Positions 17,870 to 26,240 of a stretch of 64,000 nucleotides of DNA are shown piece by piece. Position 1 is the first letter of the stretch. Each line of letters opens with the position of its first letter. Source of the stretch: Embleya hyalina (lineage in GTDB: Bacteria; Actinomycetota; Actinomycetes; Streptomycetales; Streptomycetaceae); assembly GCF_003967355.1 (NCBI RefSeq), contig NZ_BIFH01000013.1:132715-196714 (forward strand), written 5' to 3'. The notes below the pieces were generated by a model. That model made no database searches. It saw only the letters and a list, made by a program, of their open reading frames with translations, and was not told the origin of the DNA. The translations under genes were made by a program, and so were the position numbers.

Positions 17870-19575
17870 CAGTTGCCCCCTTGGGATCGGTGCCGCACCA
17901 GGTTCGATGCCGCTCCGACGCTTCTCGCGCCCACCGTGAGGACGGCACCGGCCGCACCGATGTTGGCCGCGTTGGACCCGGCCGCCGGGCCGGTCATGGC
18001 GAAGACGACCCGGACGGTCGCCGGACCGACCAGCGTGACGAGGGCGAGTACGAACAGGCCCCGGAATTGGTCGTTGTAGTCCAGCGCCTCATAGCCCGGC
18101 GGTGCCCAGAGTCGGGCGCCGGCGACGAAGATGATCACGGAGGCGGGCTTGACGAAGATGAAGGCCACCAGGTACGAGATGTGCCGCCGGAACAGGTTCA
18201 GGCCGGCCGCCGTCGAGGTGGCCGCCGCGGTCAGCGGCAGGGTCCCGGTCAGCACGATCACGAAGAACAATCGGGCCGTCATGTAGAAGTACTGGACCAT
18301 GTTGGACGCGATGATGATCAACGCGGCCAGGAGGAAGAGCACGAACGAGTCGAAGCCCTCCAGGCTTTGGGCGAATCGGTCCGCGGCTCCCTGAAGTGCC
18401 TTCTGCGAGGTGGTCGTGCCGTCGGCCTCCGGACTGAGTCCGCGCACGATGATCCAGTCCGTGAACGCCTGGCAGGCCCTGACCGCCACGTTCACCAGGA
18501 AGATCGCGCTGCCGGTGACCATGACGAGGGTGAGCGTGCCCTTGATGACGTCCTTCACCGAGCTCACGTCGCGGGTGTACGCGAGCTTGAATCCGGCGAA
18601 GATGACGCACGCGAGCGCCAGGAAGTACGTGAACGGATTCGTGTGTCGAGTCAGGAAGTCGGTGGTGTTCCGGCTGCACGGAACCGGTTTCGTGCGGTCG
18701 GTCTGCTTCTCGCTGGTCGGGTCGCAGTCGGTGTGATCGTCGCTGATCAGCGGATCCGGCGCGGTCACCCACCACAGGAGGGTCAACCGGACGGCGACCT
18801 TGCTCTGCTCACGAATGAACGTGATGGGCTTGGAGAGGAAGTTGTCGTCCTCGGTCTTGCGTTGCGAGTTCTGGGTGACGACGTTCGCGTCGGGGCAGGT
18901 CGACACCTTGGACCCCGCGTCGCAGGTCGGGAGGTCACCCGCCGCCGGTTTGGCGTACTCGAGCCAGACGTCGTGTTCCTGGATGCACAGCGCCCGGGAC
19001 TTCTCCGGCGCACGCGAGCACGGATGCTTCTTCGCCAGCAGATCCGCGCGGACGTCGACGCAGACGACATTGTGTTTCTCGCCGCCGCCGCCCCAGCTGC
19101 CGTCCATGATGGCGCACGGATTCAGCGCCTTCTCCGCACCCTCCAGCATGAACGACTCGTTCTGTTCCCGAGTCAAGGTATTGGGCACGTTCTGGGGCCC
19201 GGCCGCGGCCAAGGCCTTGCCGGTCAGGTTGAGCTTGTCGGAGCGCCACTTCGCCAACGCGAAGTCCATCGTGTTGCGATCGCCGCCCAGGAGCTGGAAG
19301 ACGCTCCATTGGCCGTGCTCGTCCTCGGGCTTGGTCTTGTCGTCGCTCGGACAGTAGAACGACCAGGCCGACCCCGCCGCGTTCTCCGGGAACCACACAC
19401 ACGTCTTGTCGTACTTATCCACGGCACTGCTGGGGTGCTCGCTCTGCAGAGCGAAGAAGGACATGAGCAGACCGGCCACTATGGCCACACGGACCGCGAT
19501 GAACCGACCGCGTCGTGTCTTGTGGGCAGCGCGTGGGGAGTTGCCCCGCGCGCGCCGTCGTATGTGCCGAATCAC
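17869..19575 (-). CDS. VirB6/TrbL-like polytopic membrane protein with Cys-rich ectodomain
   Basis: A 568-residue protein. A basic leader and one membrane helix (about 26-44) are followed by a Cys-rich outer domain (Cys59, 75, 154, 172, 186, 197), then about six membrane helices from residue 270 on, in the style of VirB6/TrbL. The GTG chosen lies just after the TAG of the VirB8-like gene. A longer TTG start at 19611 would overlap that gene by 32 bases and has no benefit. VirB6-type proteins form the inner-membrane pore. The ectodomain shares its Cys framework with the protein encoded at 13848-14735. Confidence 0.85.
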   Translation of the reverse strand: MIRHIRRRARGNSPRAAHKTRRGRFIAVRVAIVAGLLMSFFALQSEHPSSAVDKYDKTCVWFPENAAGSAWSFYCPSDDKTKPEDEHGQWSVFQLLGGDRNTMDFALAKWRSDKLNLTGKALAAAGPQNVPNTLTREQNESFMLEGAEKALNPCAIMDGSWGGGGEKHNVVCVDVRADLLAKKHPCSRAPEKSRALCIQEHDVWLEYAKPAAGDLPTCDAGSKVSTCPDANVVTQNSQRKTEDDNFLSKPITFIREQSKVAVRLTLLWWVTAPDPLISDDHTDCDPTSEKQTDRTKPVPCSRNTTDFLTRHTNPFTYFLALACVIFAGFKLAYTRDVSSVKDVIKGTLTLVMVTGSAIFLVNVAVRACQAFTDWIIVRGLSPEADGTTTSQKALQGAADRFAQSLEGFDSFVLFLLAALIIIASNMVQYFYMTARLFFVIVLTGTLPLTAAATSTAAGLNLFRRHISYLVAFIFVKPASVIIFVAGARLWAPPGYEALDYNDQFRGLFVLALVTLVGPATVRVVFAMTGPAAGSNAANIGAAGAVLTVGARSVGAASNLVRHRSQGGN

Positions 19576-19579
19576 GTGG

Positions 19580-20383
19580 CTACGAGCCCCCCCAGGGAAC
19601 GAATCCCTCAAGTGAGATCAGATCCCGGCCGGTGGGCGAATCGCCGCCGTCGGGCTGAAGCTCCAGCTTCCAGTCGCCGTCCTTCCAGACGACCGTGTGC
19701 ACGAACGCCTGAAGCGAGCCGTCGGGACGGCGACGGGCGATCTCCACGGACGCGGACAGGGAGCTGTAATTGACGAACTTGAATCCCGCGATCTGCGACA
19801 TGCTGCCGGGTTCGGGCATGCGTGCGCTGCCGTGGACCAGTTCCTTCTCGATCCGGGGAAGCGAGTAGGCGTCCGCCCCGGGACCCGGCAGCACCTGTTG
19901 GTTGACCACGGTGAGCCAGTTCTCGGCCAAGGCGTAGCGCGTGCTGATCTGCGCGATGGCCACCAGGGCGCCGGTGGGTGTCTGGGCATAACAATGCGCC
20001 ACGTCGCCCTGGATGATCATCGGCCCCGCGATCGACGATGCGGGGACGGAGACGGTACGAAACGACTGCCAGGTGATGTTGGCCGGCGCTCGCACCGGAC
20101 GCGATATCTCGGCGGCCGGGATGAACGGGCAACCCTTCGGTGCGGGCGCGCCGCCTTCCCGTACCGGTCCGAGGGTCACCGGGGCGATTCCGGGCGCGGC
20201 GGGGGGCTGCGACGCGGCTGCCCGGGGCTTTCCATCGTTTCCCGCGACGGCGAGATAGACGGCACTGAGGATGACGAACAGAATGACGAGCGCGGATGCG
20301 ATGAAGCCGGGCTGCGCGAAGCGACTTCCCTCATCGTCGTCGTATCCACTCGACGCCGACTGTTCCTTTCTCAACCAGGCCAT
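19580..20383 (-). CDS. VirB8/TcpC-like bitopic protein
   Basis: A 267-residue protein with a charged N-terminus, one membrane helix (about 27-47), a Pro/Ala linker, and an outer domain of about 190 residues with an alternating helix-strand pattern. GALVAIAQISTRYALAENW and AFVHTVVWKDGDWKLEL look like the first helix and last strands of an NTF2-like VirB8/TcpC fold. That assignment is inference from topology, size and operon place between VirB6-like and VirB2-like genes. Two Cys (about 85 and 130) may form a disulphide. Confidence 0.8.
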   Translation of the reverse strand: MAWLRKEQSASSGYDDDEGSRFAQPGFIASALVILFVILSAVYLAVAGNDGKPRAAASQPPAAPGIAPVTLGPVREGGAPAPKGCPFIPAAEISRPVRAPANITWQSFRTVSVPASSIAGPMIIQGDVAHCYAQTPTGALVAIAQISTRYALAENWLTVVNQQVLPGPGADAYSLPRIEKELVHGSARMPEPGSMSQIAGFKFVNYSSLSASVEIARRRPDGSLQAFVHTVVWKDGDWKLELQPDGGDSPTGRDLISLEGFVPWGGS

Positions 20384-20440
20384 GCGCTTTACTCCGGATC
20401 GGGCCGCGGATCACTGTGCGAGGGTCTTCGATTCCGTGGC

Positions 20441-20773
20441 TCAGGTGATGTAGTTGAAGATCGTGGCCAGACTTCCGGAGACGATCACCGTGAGCATTGC
20501 CATGCCGAGCCCGACGAAGGACGCCTGTCCGCCGTCCTTGTGCGCCTTCCAAATCATGCCGGTGCACACCAGGGCGACCAGGAACGAGAAAGCGAGAATG
20601 CCGTACGAGACCAGGCCCGCGACCTTGGCGATGCCGTCCGTGAGAGAACCGGGGGGCGTATAGTTCTTCGGCGTCGGCATGTTCTTGCCCGGGGGCTCCG
20701 GCGGCGGGGACTTGTCGTCCGTCACCCAGAGGTGCAGATCGTGAAACGAATTCAGCAGGGTGGATTTCACCAC
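20441..20773 (-). CDS. VirB2/TrbC-like small membrane protein
   Basis: A 110-residue protein with a polar head of about 45 residues and two membrane helices (IAKVAGLVSYGILAFSFLVA and ASFVGLGMAMLTVIVSGSLA) joined by a short KAHKDGG loop. This is the two-helix topology of VirB2/TrbC pilin-like subunits; no signal peptide is present. Tandem GTG codons begin the frame, with GAGG four to seven bases upstream. It is the second gene of the operon, near the VirB8-like gene, as expected for a channel subunit. Confidence 0.8.
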   Translation of the reverse strand: MVKSTLLNSFHDLHLWVTDDKSPPPEPPGKNMPTPKNYTPPGSLTDGIAKVAGLVSYGILAFSFLVALVCTGMIWKAHKDGGQASFVGLGMAMLTVIVSGSLATIFNYIT

Positions 20774-20779
20774 GGGGCC

Positions 20780-21400
20780 TCAGTTTCTCGCAACGACGTG
20801 ACTTAAATCGCCGGCCAACCTGGCCAGTGATTTCGGGAGTTGGGCGACCGGAGGGGTCTCGCCGAATCTCCAGGGTTCTATCCACGGGATGGCCCAGGTG
20901 CGGGGAAAGGCCCCCGCGACGAGCTTCACCAGGTCGCGCAACGGTTTCGGCAGTGTGCCGGGTGCGTCGGCGACCGCCACGAGTCCCAGCAGCCGCACCT
21001 GCGGCACCGCCCCCGAGGCCCACTGGCGGGCGGCCGTCTGGGCCGCGCGCAGACCCGGGACATTGGTCCGGGCCACGAGGAGGACCGACGCGGAGGTGCC
21101 GTCCACGGGGACCGGCCAGTGCCGATGCGCGTCGCGACCGGCGGGGAAGGTGGCGTCGAGCATGCCGACGCCCGCGCCGCCGTGACAGCCCAGCCACCAC
21201 CACGGCGCCTGCTCGTTCGGGTGCAGGTGCCGGATCGGCAGACCACCGTCCTGCGGGGGCGGCACCGCGCCGGGATGCGGGCGGGTCGGCATCATCGTGG
21301 CCGGCGGCGGGGAGGGCCGCGTGTCCGAGACCTCGGGCGTTTCGGGGCCGGCGGCGACGGTGGCGGTAATCCACGGATTGGTTACCGTCGGTTTGCTCAT
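20780..21400 (-). CDS. Degenerate MinD/ParA-like protein, first gene of the secretion operon
   Basis: A 206-residue protein. After a Pro-rich head (to about 75) comes WWWLGCHGGAGVGMLDATFP, where the GGAGVG string sits like a Walker A loop but lacks the Lys-Thr/Ser end. SVLLVARTNVPGLRAAQTAA and LLGLVAVADAPG follow like a Walker B strand and switch. It resembles uncharacterised actinobacterial proteins of T4SS-like loci (possibly DUF6668, from memory). The ATG has GGAGG four bases upstream; the longer frame to 21562 has no ribosome site. Nucleotide binding is doubtful. Confidence 0.82.
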   Translation of the reverse strand: MSKPTVTNPWITATVAAGPETPEVSDTRPSPPPATMMPTRPHPGAVPPPQDGGLPIRHLHPNEQAPWWWLGCHGGAGVGMLDATFPAGRDAHRHWPVPVDGTSASVLLVARTNVPGLRAAQTAARQWASGAVPQVRLLGLVAVADAPGTLPKPLRDLVKLVAGAFPRTWAIPWIEPWRFGETPPVAQLPKSLARLAGDLSHVVARN

Positions 21401-21915
21401 CGCACCTCCAGCCTCGAACTTTTTGGATCGGCTTGCCGTCGAATGCTGATCCCACACGACTCGAACGTGCCTGCCGTCCCGGACGGCCGCACGCAGGTGT
21501 ACGCCACTGCACCTTGGACGGGTGATATCTCGAACGTGTCGGTTTTTCTCCCCTGCCCGCATCCGAGGACCGGCTCGGTCGGGCCGAATTCTCTCGGCAA
21601 GAGTACAAGAGCGCGAGCGGAGGCTGATTCGATTTCTCGGTTACAGATTGCACTGGCAAGGCGGGGAATCGGCGAATTCGAGTTTCGATGTGCACAGTGA
21701 ATCTCCGCCGGCGCGGGAAAATGGGATAAGGCCGGCTCCGGCCGCGCGGGCGGGGAGCACGACCGACGGACGTGCCGCCACCAGGCGCGGAGGTGTCGGG
21801 TGGTCCGCATCCACACGATCCCCCGAAAAGCGAGCAAAGGGGCATCTTGCGGCCATCCGGGTTCCCGCCTGCGAATGGCTTGTTGGCGACCGCGATTCGA
21901 TCTACATTCCCGGGC
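21401..21915. other. 515-base divergent intergenic region with hairpins and a tRNA-like arm
   Basis: The region separates the secretion operon from the gene starting at 21916 and must hold both promoters. A strong hairpin lies at 21466-21493 (outer CGTGC/GCACG, inner GCCGTC/GACGGC). On the minus strand 21454-21470 folds like a tRNA T-arm (GCACG, loop TTCGAGT, CGTGT) and 21496-21515 roughly like a D-arm, but there is no anticodon arm or paired acceptor, so I do not call a tRNA. The decamer CTCGAACGTG occurs at 21460 and 21529. I see no coding sequence with good codon use. Confidence 0.5.
21880..21908 (+). promoter_or_regulatory. Leaderless-type promoter
   Basis: TTGTTG (21880-21885), 17 bases, TACATT (21903-21908), then seven bases to the ATG at 21916. 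No ribosome site precedes that ATG, so the transcript probably begins at or next to it. Confidence 0.5.
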
Positions 21916-23430
21916 ATGAGACCGAGAGCACTCCCGGCCTGTTCGGCCGCCGCCGCCGCGCTCGCGGTGACGCTGGCGATCGCGCCCGAAGGTTCACTGC
22001 CGGGACCGATGGCGCACGGCACCGGGCAAAGCGGCTCCGCGACCGAAATGGCCGGCGGTTGCCGTGATGTCGCCGTGGTTCGACCCGCGGGTACCGCCCA
22101 GGACCCGGACACGCGTACGCACACCATCGGCTTCGCGGTCGACCCCGAGGCCCGCGAACGATCGGCCTGCGTCGCGCGAGCCTCCGGCGCGATGTACGCC
22201 GACGCTCCGGACCCGGCCGCACCGGGACGGGAACTCGCCCCGATGACACGGCGCACACTGCGCGGCTACGAGCCGACCGGCGTCGCGGTCCAGGGCGGAC
22301 CGGATCCGGCTCGCGCCGCGGTCCTGGCTCCCGGAAACTACCTGGACGAGATGACGGACAAGGAGGTCGGGTACTACTCCGTGGACGTGCCCGCGGGTTA
22401 CACCGCCTATGTCTCGGGCACCACCGTCAGCAAGGTCAAGGGCCTCGAGGCACTGGACGTGAAGCAACTGGGCGAGCGCGGCACCAGTTTCTGCAAGACG
22501 GATACCGGGCTCGATCAAAACCTGTCCAAGGTCGTCACGGCGTCCGTGCGGTGGACGGCGTCCGGCGAGGGCGGCAACGGCTGCGCGCGACCCGGGCGCC
22601 AGGTCTTCTCGGTGACCCGCCGCGGAACGGGGCCCCCGGTGCCGCTCGAACTCCAGGTCATGCTCGAACCCCAGGCCCTGGACCGGGGCCCGGCCGAGGG
22701 CGGCATCGCGCAGTACACCGAACCCGGCGGCCCCGATCGACCCGCGCCCGGCGGCGGTTCGTTCGCCTCGGCGGCGAGCCTGCCCGGCTCCGGCCACTAC
22801 ACCGACACCATCGCCCCGGGCGAATGGGTCTTCTACCGGGTCCGTCTCGACTGGGGCCAAAGCCTCTCCTTCCAGACCCGGGTCGGCGGTGGGAAGGAGA
22901 TCGTCGGAGTGCAGACCCACTTCTACAATCCGGTTCGCGAGCAGTTGGCCCAGGACGCGTGGGGTGTCCACGACACCGAGCACATCTTCGCCAAGGGAGT
23001 CGACCCCTTCGCCACCCGCCCGGTGCGCTTCCTCAACCGCAGCGACCGGCAACAAGAGGTGGCCGACATGCTCCCCGGCTGGTACTACATCGCCGTGGCC
23101 GCCCAGGGCGAAGGGGAGTCGCGGTCGCTGGCGGTCGACGTGTCGGTGGCCGGCACCAAGGAATCCGGCCCGACGTACGCGCAAAGCACGCAGCCTCTCG
23201 ATTCCGCGCGCGAGTCGAAGCCGCCGGCGGGCGGGACACCGTCCACGGGAAACCCGGCCTCGAAGGGCCCGATCCGCCCCGAACACGACCTTGTGCACTC
23301 GTCCGCGAAGGACGACGAATCCGGGGCCTTCGGCAGCCCGCTGCTCTGGGCGGGACTGCCCGCCGCGCTCCTGCTCGGCGCCGGCATGACGGTGCTGTTC
23401 CTGCGTCGACGGGGATCGCGCCGAACCTGA
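21916..23430 (+). CDS. Secreted, C-terminally anchored protein of unknown function
   Basis: A 504-residue protein with a signal peptide (LPACSAAAAALAVTLA), a large outer part and one C-terminal membrane helix (SPLLWAGLPAALLLGAGMTV) followed by an RRRGSRRT stop-transfer tail. The outer part has two beta-rich regions. One contains GYYSVDVPAGYTAYVS and the other GEWVFYRVRLDWGQSLSFQ, both looking like binding or jelly-roll domains, separated by a GGGSFASAASLPGSGHY linker. I do not recognise the family. The ATG has no ribosome site but a -10 box seven bases upstream. It is divergent from the secretion operon. Confidence 0.8.
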   Translation: MRPRALPACSAAAAALAVTLAIAPEGSLPGPMAHGTGQSGSATEMAGGCRDVAVVRPAGTAQDPDTRTHTIGFAVDPEARERSACVARASGAMYADAPDPAAPGRELAPMTRRTLRGYEPTGVAVQGGPDPARAAVLAPGNYLDEMTDKEVGYYSVDVPAGYTAYVSGTTVSKVKGLEALDVKQLGERGTSFCKTDTGLDQNLSKVVTASVRWTASGEGGNGCARPGRQVFSVTRRGTGPPVPLELQVMLEPQALDRGPAEGGIAQYTEPGGPDRPAPGGGSFASAASLPGSGHYTDTIAPGEWVFYRVRLDWGQSLSFQTRVGGGKEIVGVQTHFYNPVREQLAQDAWGVHDTEHIFAKGVDPFATRPVRFLNRSDRQQEVADMLPGWYYIAVAAQGEGESRSLAVDVSVAGTKESGPTYAQSTQPLDSARESKPPAGGTPSTGNPASKGPIRPEHDLVHSSAKDDESGAFGSPLLWAGLPAALLLGAGMTVLFLRRRGSRRT

Positions 23431-23769
23431 ATCCCGGGACGGCGAGGTCGCGTCGGTCGAAGGCGCGGAACCGGCGCCGGCTTTCGCCGGGATTCCGGTG
23501 GCCGACGCGACACCGTCCCGCGGCTCGGGGCCGACCGGTCCCGGGCCGCTCGACGGCCTCGAACCCGCCACTGTTTCCGCACGTCGGGCGCGTGATCCGG
23601 GGCCGGCCGCAACCACCGCCCCGACGCCCGGTGTTCCGGCTCGCGCCGCCGCACGGCCGGGGTCCGGGAGCGCCGCCACGTGTGTTCGCGTGCGCCCGGG
23701 GCAGACCTTCGTCGATTCCCGCCCGCTCCCCCTGACCGAGGGTCGGAATGACGCATAGGATCCTTGCCC
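23431..23769. other. 339-base gap without a supported gene
   Basis: Open frames here lack ribosome sites and plausible proteins. A self-complementary CCGGCGCCGG lies about 40 bases after the stop of the upstream gene and may help end transcription. The 3' end holds the promoter of the next gene. Confidence 0.4.
23732..23761 (+). promoter_or_regulatory. Candidate leaderless promoter
   Basis: CTGACC (23732-23737), 18 bases, TAGGAT (23756-23761), then eight bases to the ATG at 23770. The AGGA inside the -10 box could also serve as a weak ribosome site from an earlier start, so this is less certain than the one at 21880. Confidence 0.4.
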
Positions 23770-24771
23770 ATGTCAGCTTGGGGTCGTTTCACGTCGTCGC
23801 GGTCGTCGGCGCCGGTGCCTGTGTTCGTGTCGGACGCCGCGCTCGACGACGCCGAGATCCGCGCGGTCGCGCGGGGCCTGGCGCGCGACGGCGATTTCAC
23901 GCCGGCCGCCGCGTTATTGGAGCGGGTGGGACGCGACTGGGCGCGGCGGGTGGTCGCCGTGACCGCGTTGGGCGAGGCGGCCGCGATGCACCCCGAATGG
24001 GTGTGGAAGTGGCGCGCCGAGCGCCCCGAATCGGCCGACCCGCTGGTGGTGATGGCCGCCGCCATGGTGCGCGCGGCCTGGAACGCGCGCGCCGCGAAGC
24101 AGGCGAGCCTCACCGGCGGACGGCAATTCGCCGACTTTCGGCAGTTGTCGGCCGACGCCGACCGCGCCTGCCTGCTCGCGACCGAGGCCGCCGGCGACGA
24201 TCCCACCCCATGGGTCTCGTGGTTGTGGGTCTGCCGCGGACTCGGCGTCGCGCGCGACGTGTTCGACTCCCGATGGGCGGCGTTGCGCGAGCGCGATCCG
24301 CACCACCGCGCCGGGCACGACGCGGCATTGCAGTACCTGTGCGAGAAATGGTGCGGATCGCACGACGAGATGTACACGTTCGCCCGCACGGCGGCGGCCG
24401 AGGCACCCGACGGCTCGCCCCTGGTGATCCTCGTGGTCGAGGCGCACATCGAGTACGCGCTGCACACGCACGGCAACGGGGACGGCGCCGCCGACGACAC
24501 GGCCTTCTGGCTCGCCGAGTCCCGGCAGCGGGATCTGGACACCGCGCTGGACCGCTACCCGGTCGACGGCTCGCCGCGCCGGCCGAGCGCGCTGTCCGAT
24601 CACAGCGCGCTGGGCTACGCGTTGGCCAAGTCGCAGCGCTGGTCCGAACTCGCGATGCGGTTCGACGCCACCGACCACCACGGCTTCCACCTCCCGTGGA
24701 GTTACGGTGGCGGCCGAACCTTCTTCGAGCGTTCGCACACCGAGGCCACCCGAGGTTGCCCGCGCCGCTGA
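23770..24771 (+). CDS. Uncharacterised helical-repeat protein
   Basis: A 333-residue soluble, mostly helical protein rich in Ala, Asp, Trp and Arg. Segments such as PTPWVSWLWVCRGLGVARD and SPLVILVVEAHIEYALHTH look like TPR-type helical hairpins. It resembles an actinobacterial family of unknown role; no catalytic motif is visible. The ATG at 23770 is preferred to an in-frame TTG six bases upstream because of spacing to the -10/AGGA element. It stands alone, convergent with the methyltransferase gene. Confidence 0.75.
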   Translation: MSAWGRFTSSRSSAPVPVFVSDAALDDAEIRAVARGLARDGDFTPAAALLERVGRDWARRVVAVTALGEAAAMHPEWVWKWRAERPESADPLVVMAAAMVRAAWNARAAKQASLTGGRQFADFRQLSADADRACLLATEAAGDDPTPWVSWLWVCRGLGVARDVFDSRWAALRERDPHHRAGHDAALQYLCEKWCGSHDEMYTFARTAAAEAPDGSPLVILVVEAHIEYALHTHGNGDGAADDTAFWLAESRQRDLDTALDRYPVDGSPRRPSALSDHSALGYALAKSQRWSELAMRFDATDHHGFHLPWSYGGGRTFFERSHTEATRGCPRR

Positions 24772-24814
24772 GCGGACCGTCCGCATCCGCGAACGCGGGC
24801 GCGCGAGAGCCCGG

Positions 24815-25675
24815 TCAGGTGGTCGCCACGAGCAGCTCCTCGCCGGCGGCGGTGCGCAGTCCGTCCGGGCGGTTCGCGAAGTAGCGCTCGTTGAGTTCGG
24901 CCGACGACACGTGTCGGGCCGTGGCGAAACCGACCTCGCGGGCCGACTCCGGCAGTTCCTCCGGCGGATAGAAGCTGACGAACGGCGTCCCGGCCGCTTC
25001 GGCCCCCTCGATCGCGATCCGGAACGCGGCGCGATGCGCGTCGGAGTCGAGCAGTTCCGGCGGCAGTTGGAACGTCATGGCCAGCGTGGAGCCCGGGGCC
25101 AGCGACGCGAGCCGGCGCAGCGTGTCGGTGTTGGCCTGCCTGGTCAGGTAGAGGGCGACGCCGGTCGAGGCCACCACGGTCGGCCGGGTCGGGTCGAATC
25201 CGGCGGCGATCAACTCGTCCCACCACTCGGCGCCCGACTCGAAGTCGACCGGCACCAGGCGCAGTCGGTCCGGGACGCCGTAGCCGAGTTCGTCCAGTCG
25301 CCGGCGCTTCCACGCCTGGGGACCGGGCCGGTCCACCTCGAACACCCGCAACCGGGCCGCGACTTCCGGCCTGCGCTGGACGAAGGTGTCCAGTCCGGCG
25401 CCGAGGACGAGGTATTGCTCCGCTCCGCGCTCGACCTGTTCGATCACCAGGTCGTCGATGAAGCGGGCCCGGGCCACGATCGCCGCCCGGAACCAGCGGG
25501 TCAGGTCCGGATCCATGTCCGGCCGGTCGCGCCAGTCCGGGTCGGGATCGGCGATGCGCAGGCCGATCGTGTCCTCGAACACGTGCGGCGCCGGATCGAG
25601 GTGCAGGTGCAGGGCCCGCCACAGGGCCACCCGCAGCGCCGTGTCGTCCGGCGTCGCGATGCTTTCGTCGGGCAT
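24815..25675 (-). CDS. Class I SAM-dependent methyltransferase (leucine carboxyl methyltransferase type)
   Basis: A 286-residue protein of the actinobacterial LCMT-like O-methyltransferase family. It has ARARFIDDLV followed by the SAM-binding YLVLGAGLDTF, the acidic end of beta2 in LRVFEVDRPG, LVPVDFESG and the post-motif TVVASTGVALYLT. The ATG at 25675 has GGAG seven bases upstream; a longer frame to 25738 lacks one. The substrate is unknown: members methylate small carboxylic acids or polyketide-like metabolites. It stands 32 bases after the VOC gene on the same strand and may be co-transcribed. Confidence 0.92.
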   Translation of the reverse strand: MPDESIATPDDTALRVALWRALHLHLDPAPHVFEDTIGLRIADPDPDWRDRPDMDPDLTRWFRAAIVARARFIDDLVIEQVERGAEQYLVLGAGLDTFVQRRPEVAARLRVFEVDRPGPQAWKRRRLDELGYGVPDRLRLVPVDFESGAEWWDELIAAGFDPTRPTVVASTGVALYLTRQANTDTLRRLASLAPGSTLAMTFQLPPELLDSDAHRAAFRIAIEGAEAAGTPFVSFYPPEELPESAREVGFATARHVSSAELNERYFANRPDGLRTAAGEELLVATT

Positions 25676-25707
25676 GGGTCGCTCCGTTCGTTCGACGTCG
25701 GAGGTGT

Positions 25708-26052
25708 TCACTGCCGGGCCGGTGCCGACAGGGTCCACTCGCGCCCGTCGGGGTCGCGGACGGTCATCTCCCGGGTTCCGTAATGGGTGTCCTCGAACGG
25801 GGTGACCACCTCGACCCCGTCGGCGGGCCGGAACGCGTCCTCGTCGGGTACCCGCAGGACCAGCCGCATGCCGGGCTCCCGGGTCTTCGGAACCTCGGCG
25901 ATGAACACGAACGGCCCGTCGCCGTTGCGCAATTGACCCGAGTTGTGCCCGGTCGAGAACTCCAACTCGTAGCCCAGCCCTTGGAAGAACTTGGCGGCCT
26001 TGCCCCAGTTGTGCGTCTCCAGGAACACGGCCTCGATGCCCTCGGTCGTCAT
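25708..26052 (-). CDS. VOC (glyoxalase/bleomycin-resistance) family protein
   Basis: A 114-residue protein, one VOC half-module with a beta-alpha-beta-beta-beta pattern: IEAVFLETHNWGKAAKFFQGLGY at the start and REMTVRDPDGREWTLSAP at the end, the latter holding the usual metal-side Glu. Such proteins act as dimers on small electrophiles or simply bind ligands. The ATG has AAGGAGAG upstream and follows the stop of the RHH gene by one base, so the two are co-translated. The RHH partner probably represses the pair. Confidence 0.9.
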   Translation of the reverse strand: MTTEGIEAVFLETHNWGKAAKFFQGLGYELEFSTGHNSGQLRNGDGPFVFIAEVPKTREPGMRLVLRVPDEDAFRPADGVEVVTPFEDTHYGTREMTVRDPDGREWTLSAPARQ

Positions 26053-26053
26053 G

Positions 26054-26233
26054 TCAGCTCTCCTTCTCGGACGATGGCTCTCGTTCACCCGGTGTGTCGT
26101 CGAGGTAGGCGCGCAGCGCGGCGGCGACCAGCGCCGACAGCGACAGCTCCGACTCGATGGCACGGTGTTTGACCTGCTTGATCAATGCGATCGGCAGATA
26201 CACGTTGAACTGCTTCACATCCTCGTCACCCAC
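26054..26233 (-). CDS. Ribbon-helix-helix (CopG/Arc-type) regulator
   Basis: A 59-residue protein. The strand [20 protein letters not shown] and the helices [17 protein letters not shown] form the classic RHH fold; the tail is charged. RHH dimers contact DNA with the N-terminal strand. It precedes the VOC gene with a one-base gap, so it is probably an autoregulator of the pair rather than an antitoxin, since no toxin is adjacent. The GTG start lacks a ribosome site, but TAGCAT lies seven bases upstream, which suits a leaderless message. Confidence 0.82.
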   Translation of the reverse strand: MGDEDVKQFNVYLPIALIKQVKHRAIESELSLSALVAAALRAYLDDTPGEREPSSEKES

Positions 26234-26240
26234 GAGAGGA

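Noticed and set aside
9435-21400. The secretion operon as a complete integrative conjugative element
   Set aside because: No relaxase, integrase, excisionase, tra-type FtsK translocase or direct-repeat att sites were found in the window.
21454-21515. A functional tRNA on the minus strand
   Set aside because: There is no seven-base anticodon loop with a paired stem, and the acceptor halves do not pair.
26054-26233. The RHH protein as antitoxin of a toxin-antitoxin pair
   Set aside because: The downstream partner is a VOC protein, not a toxin family, so autoregulation of the pair is the simpler reading.
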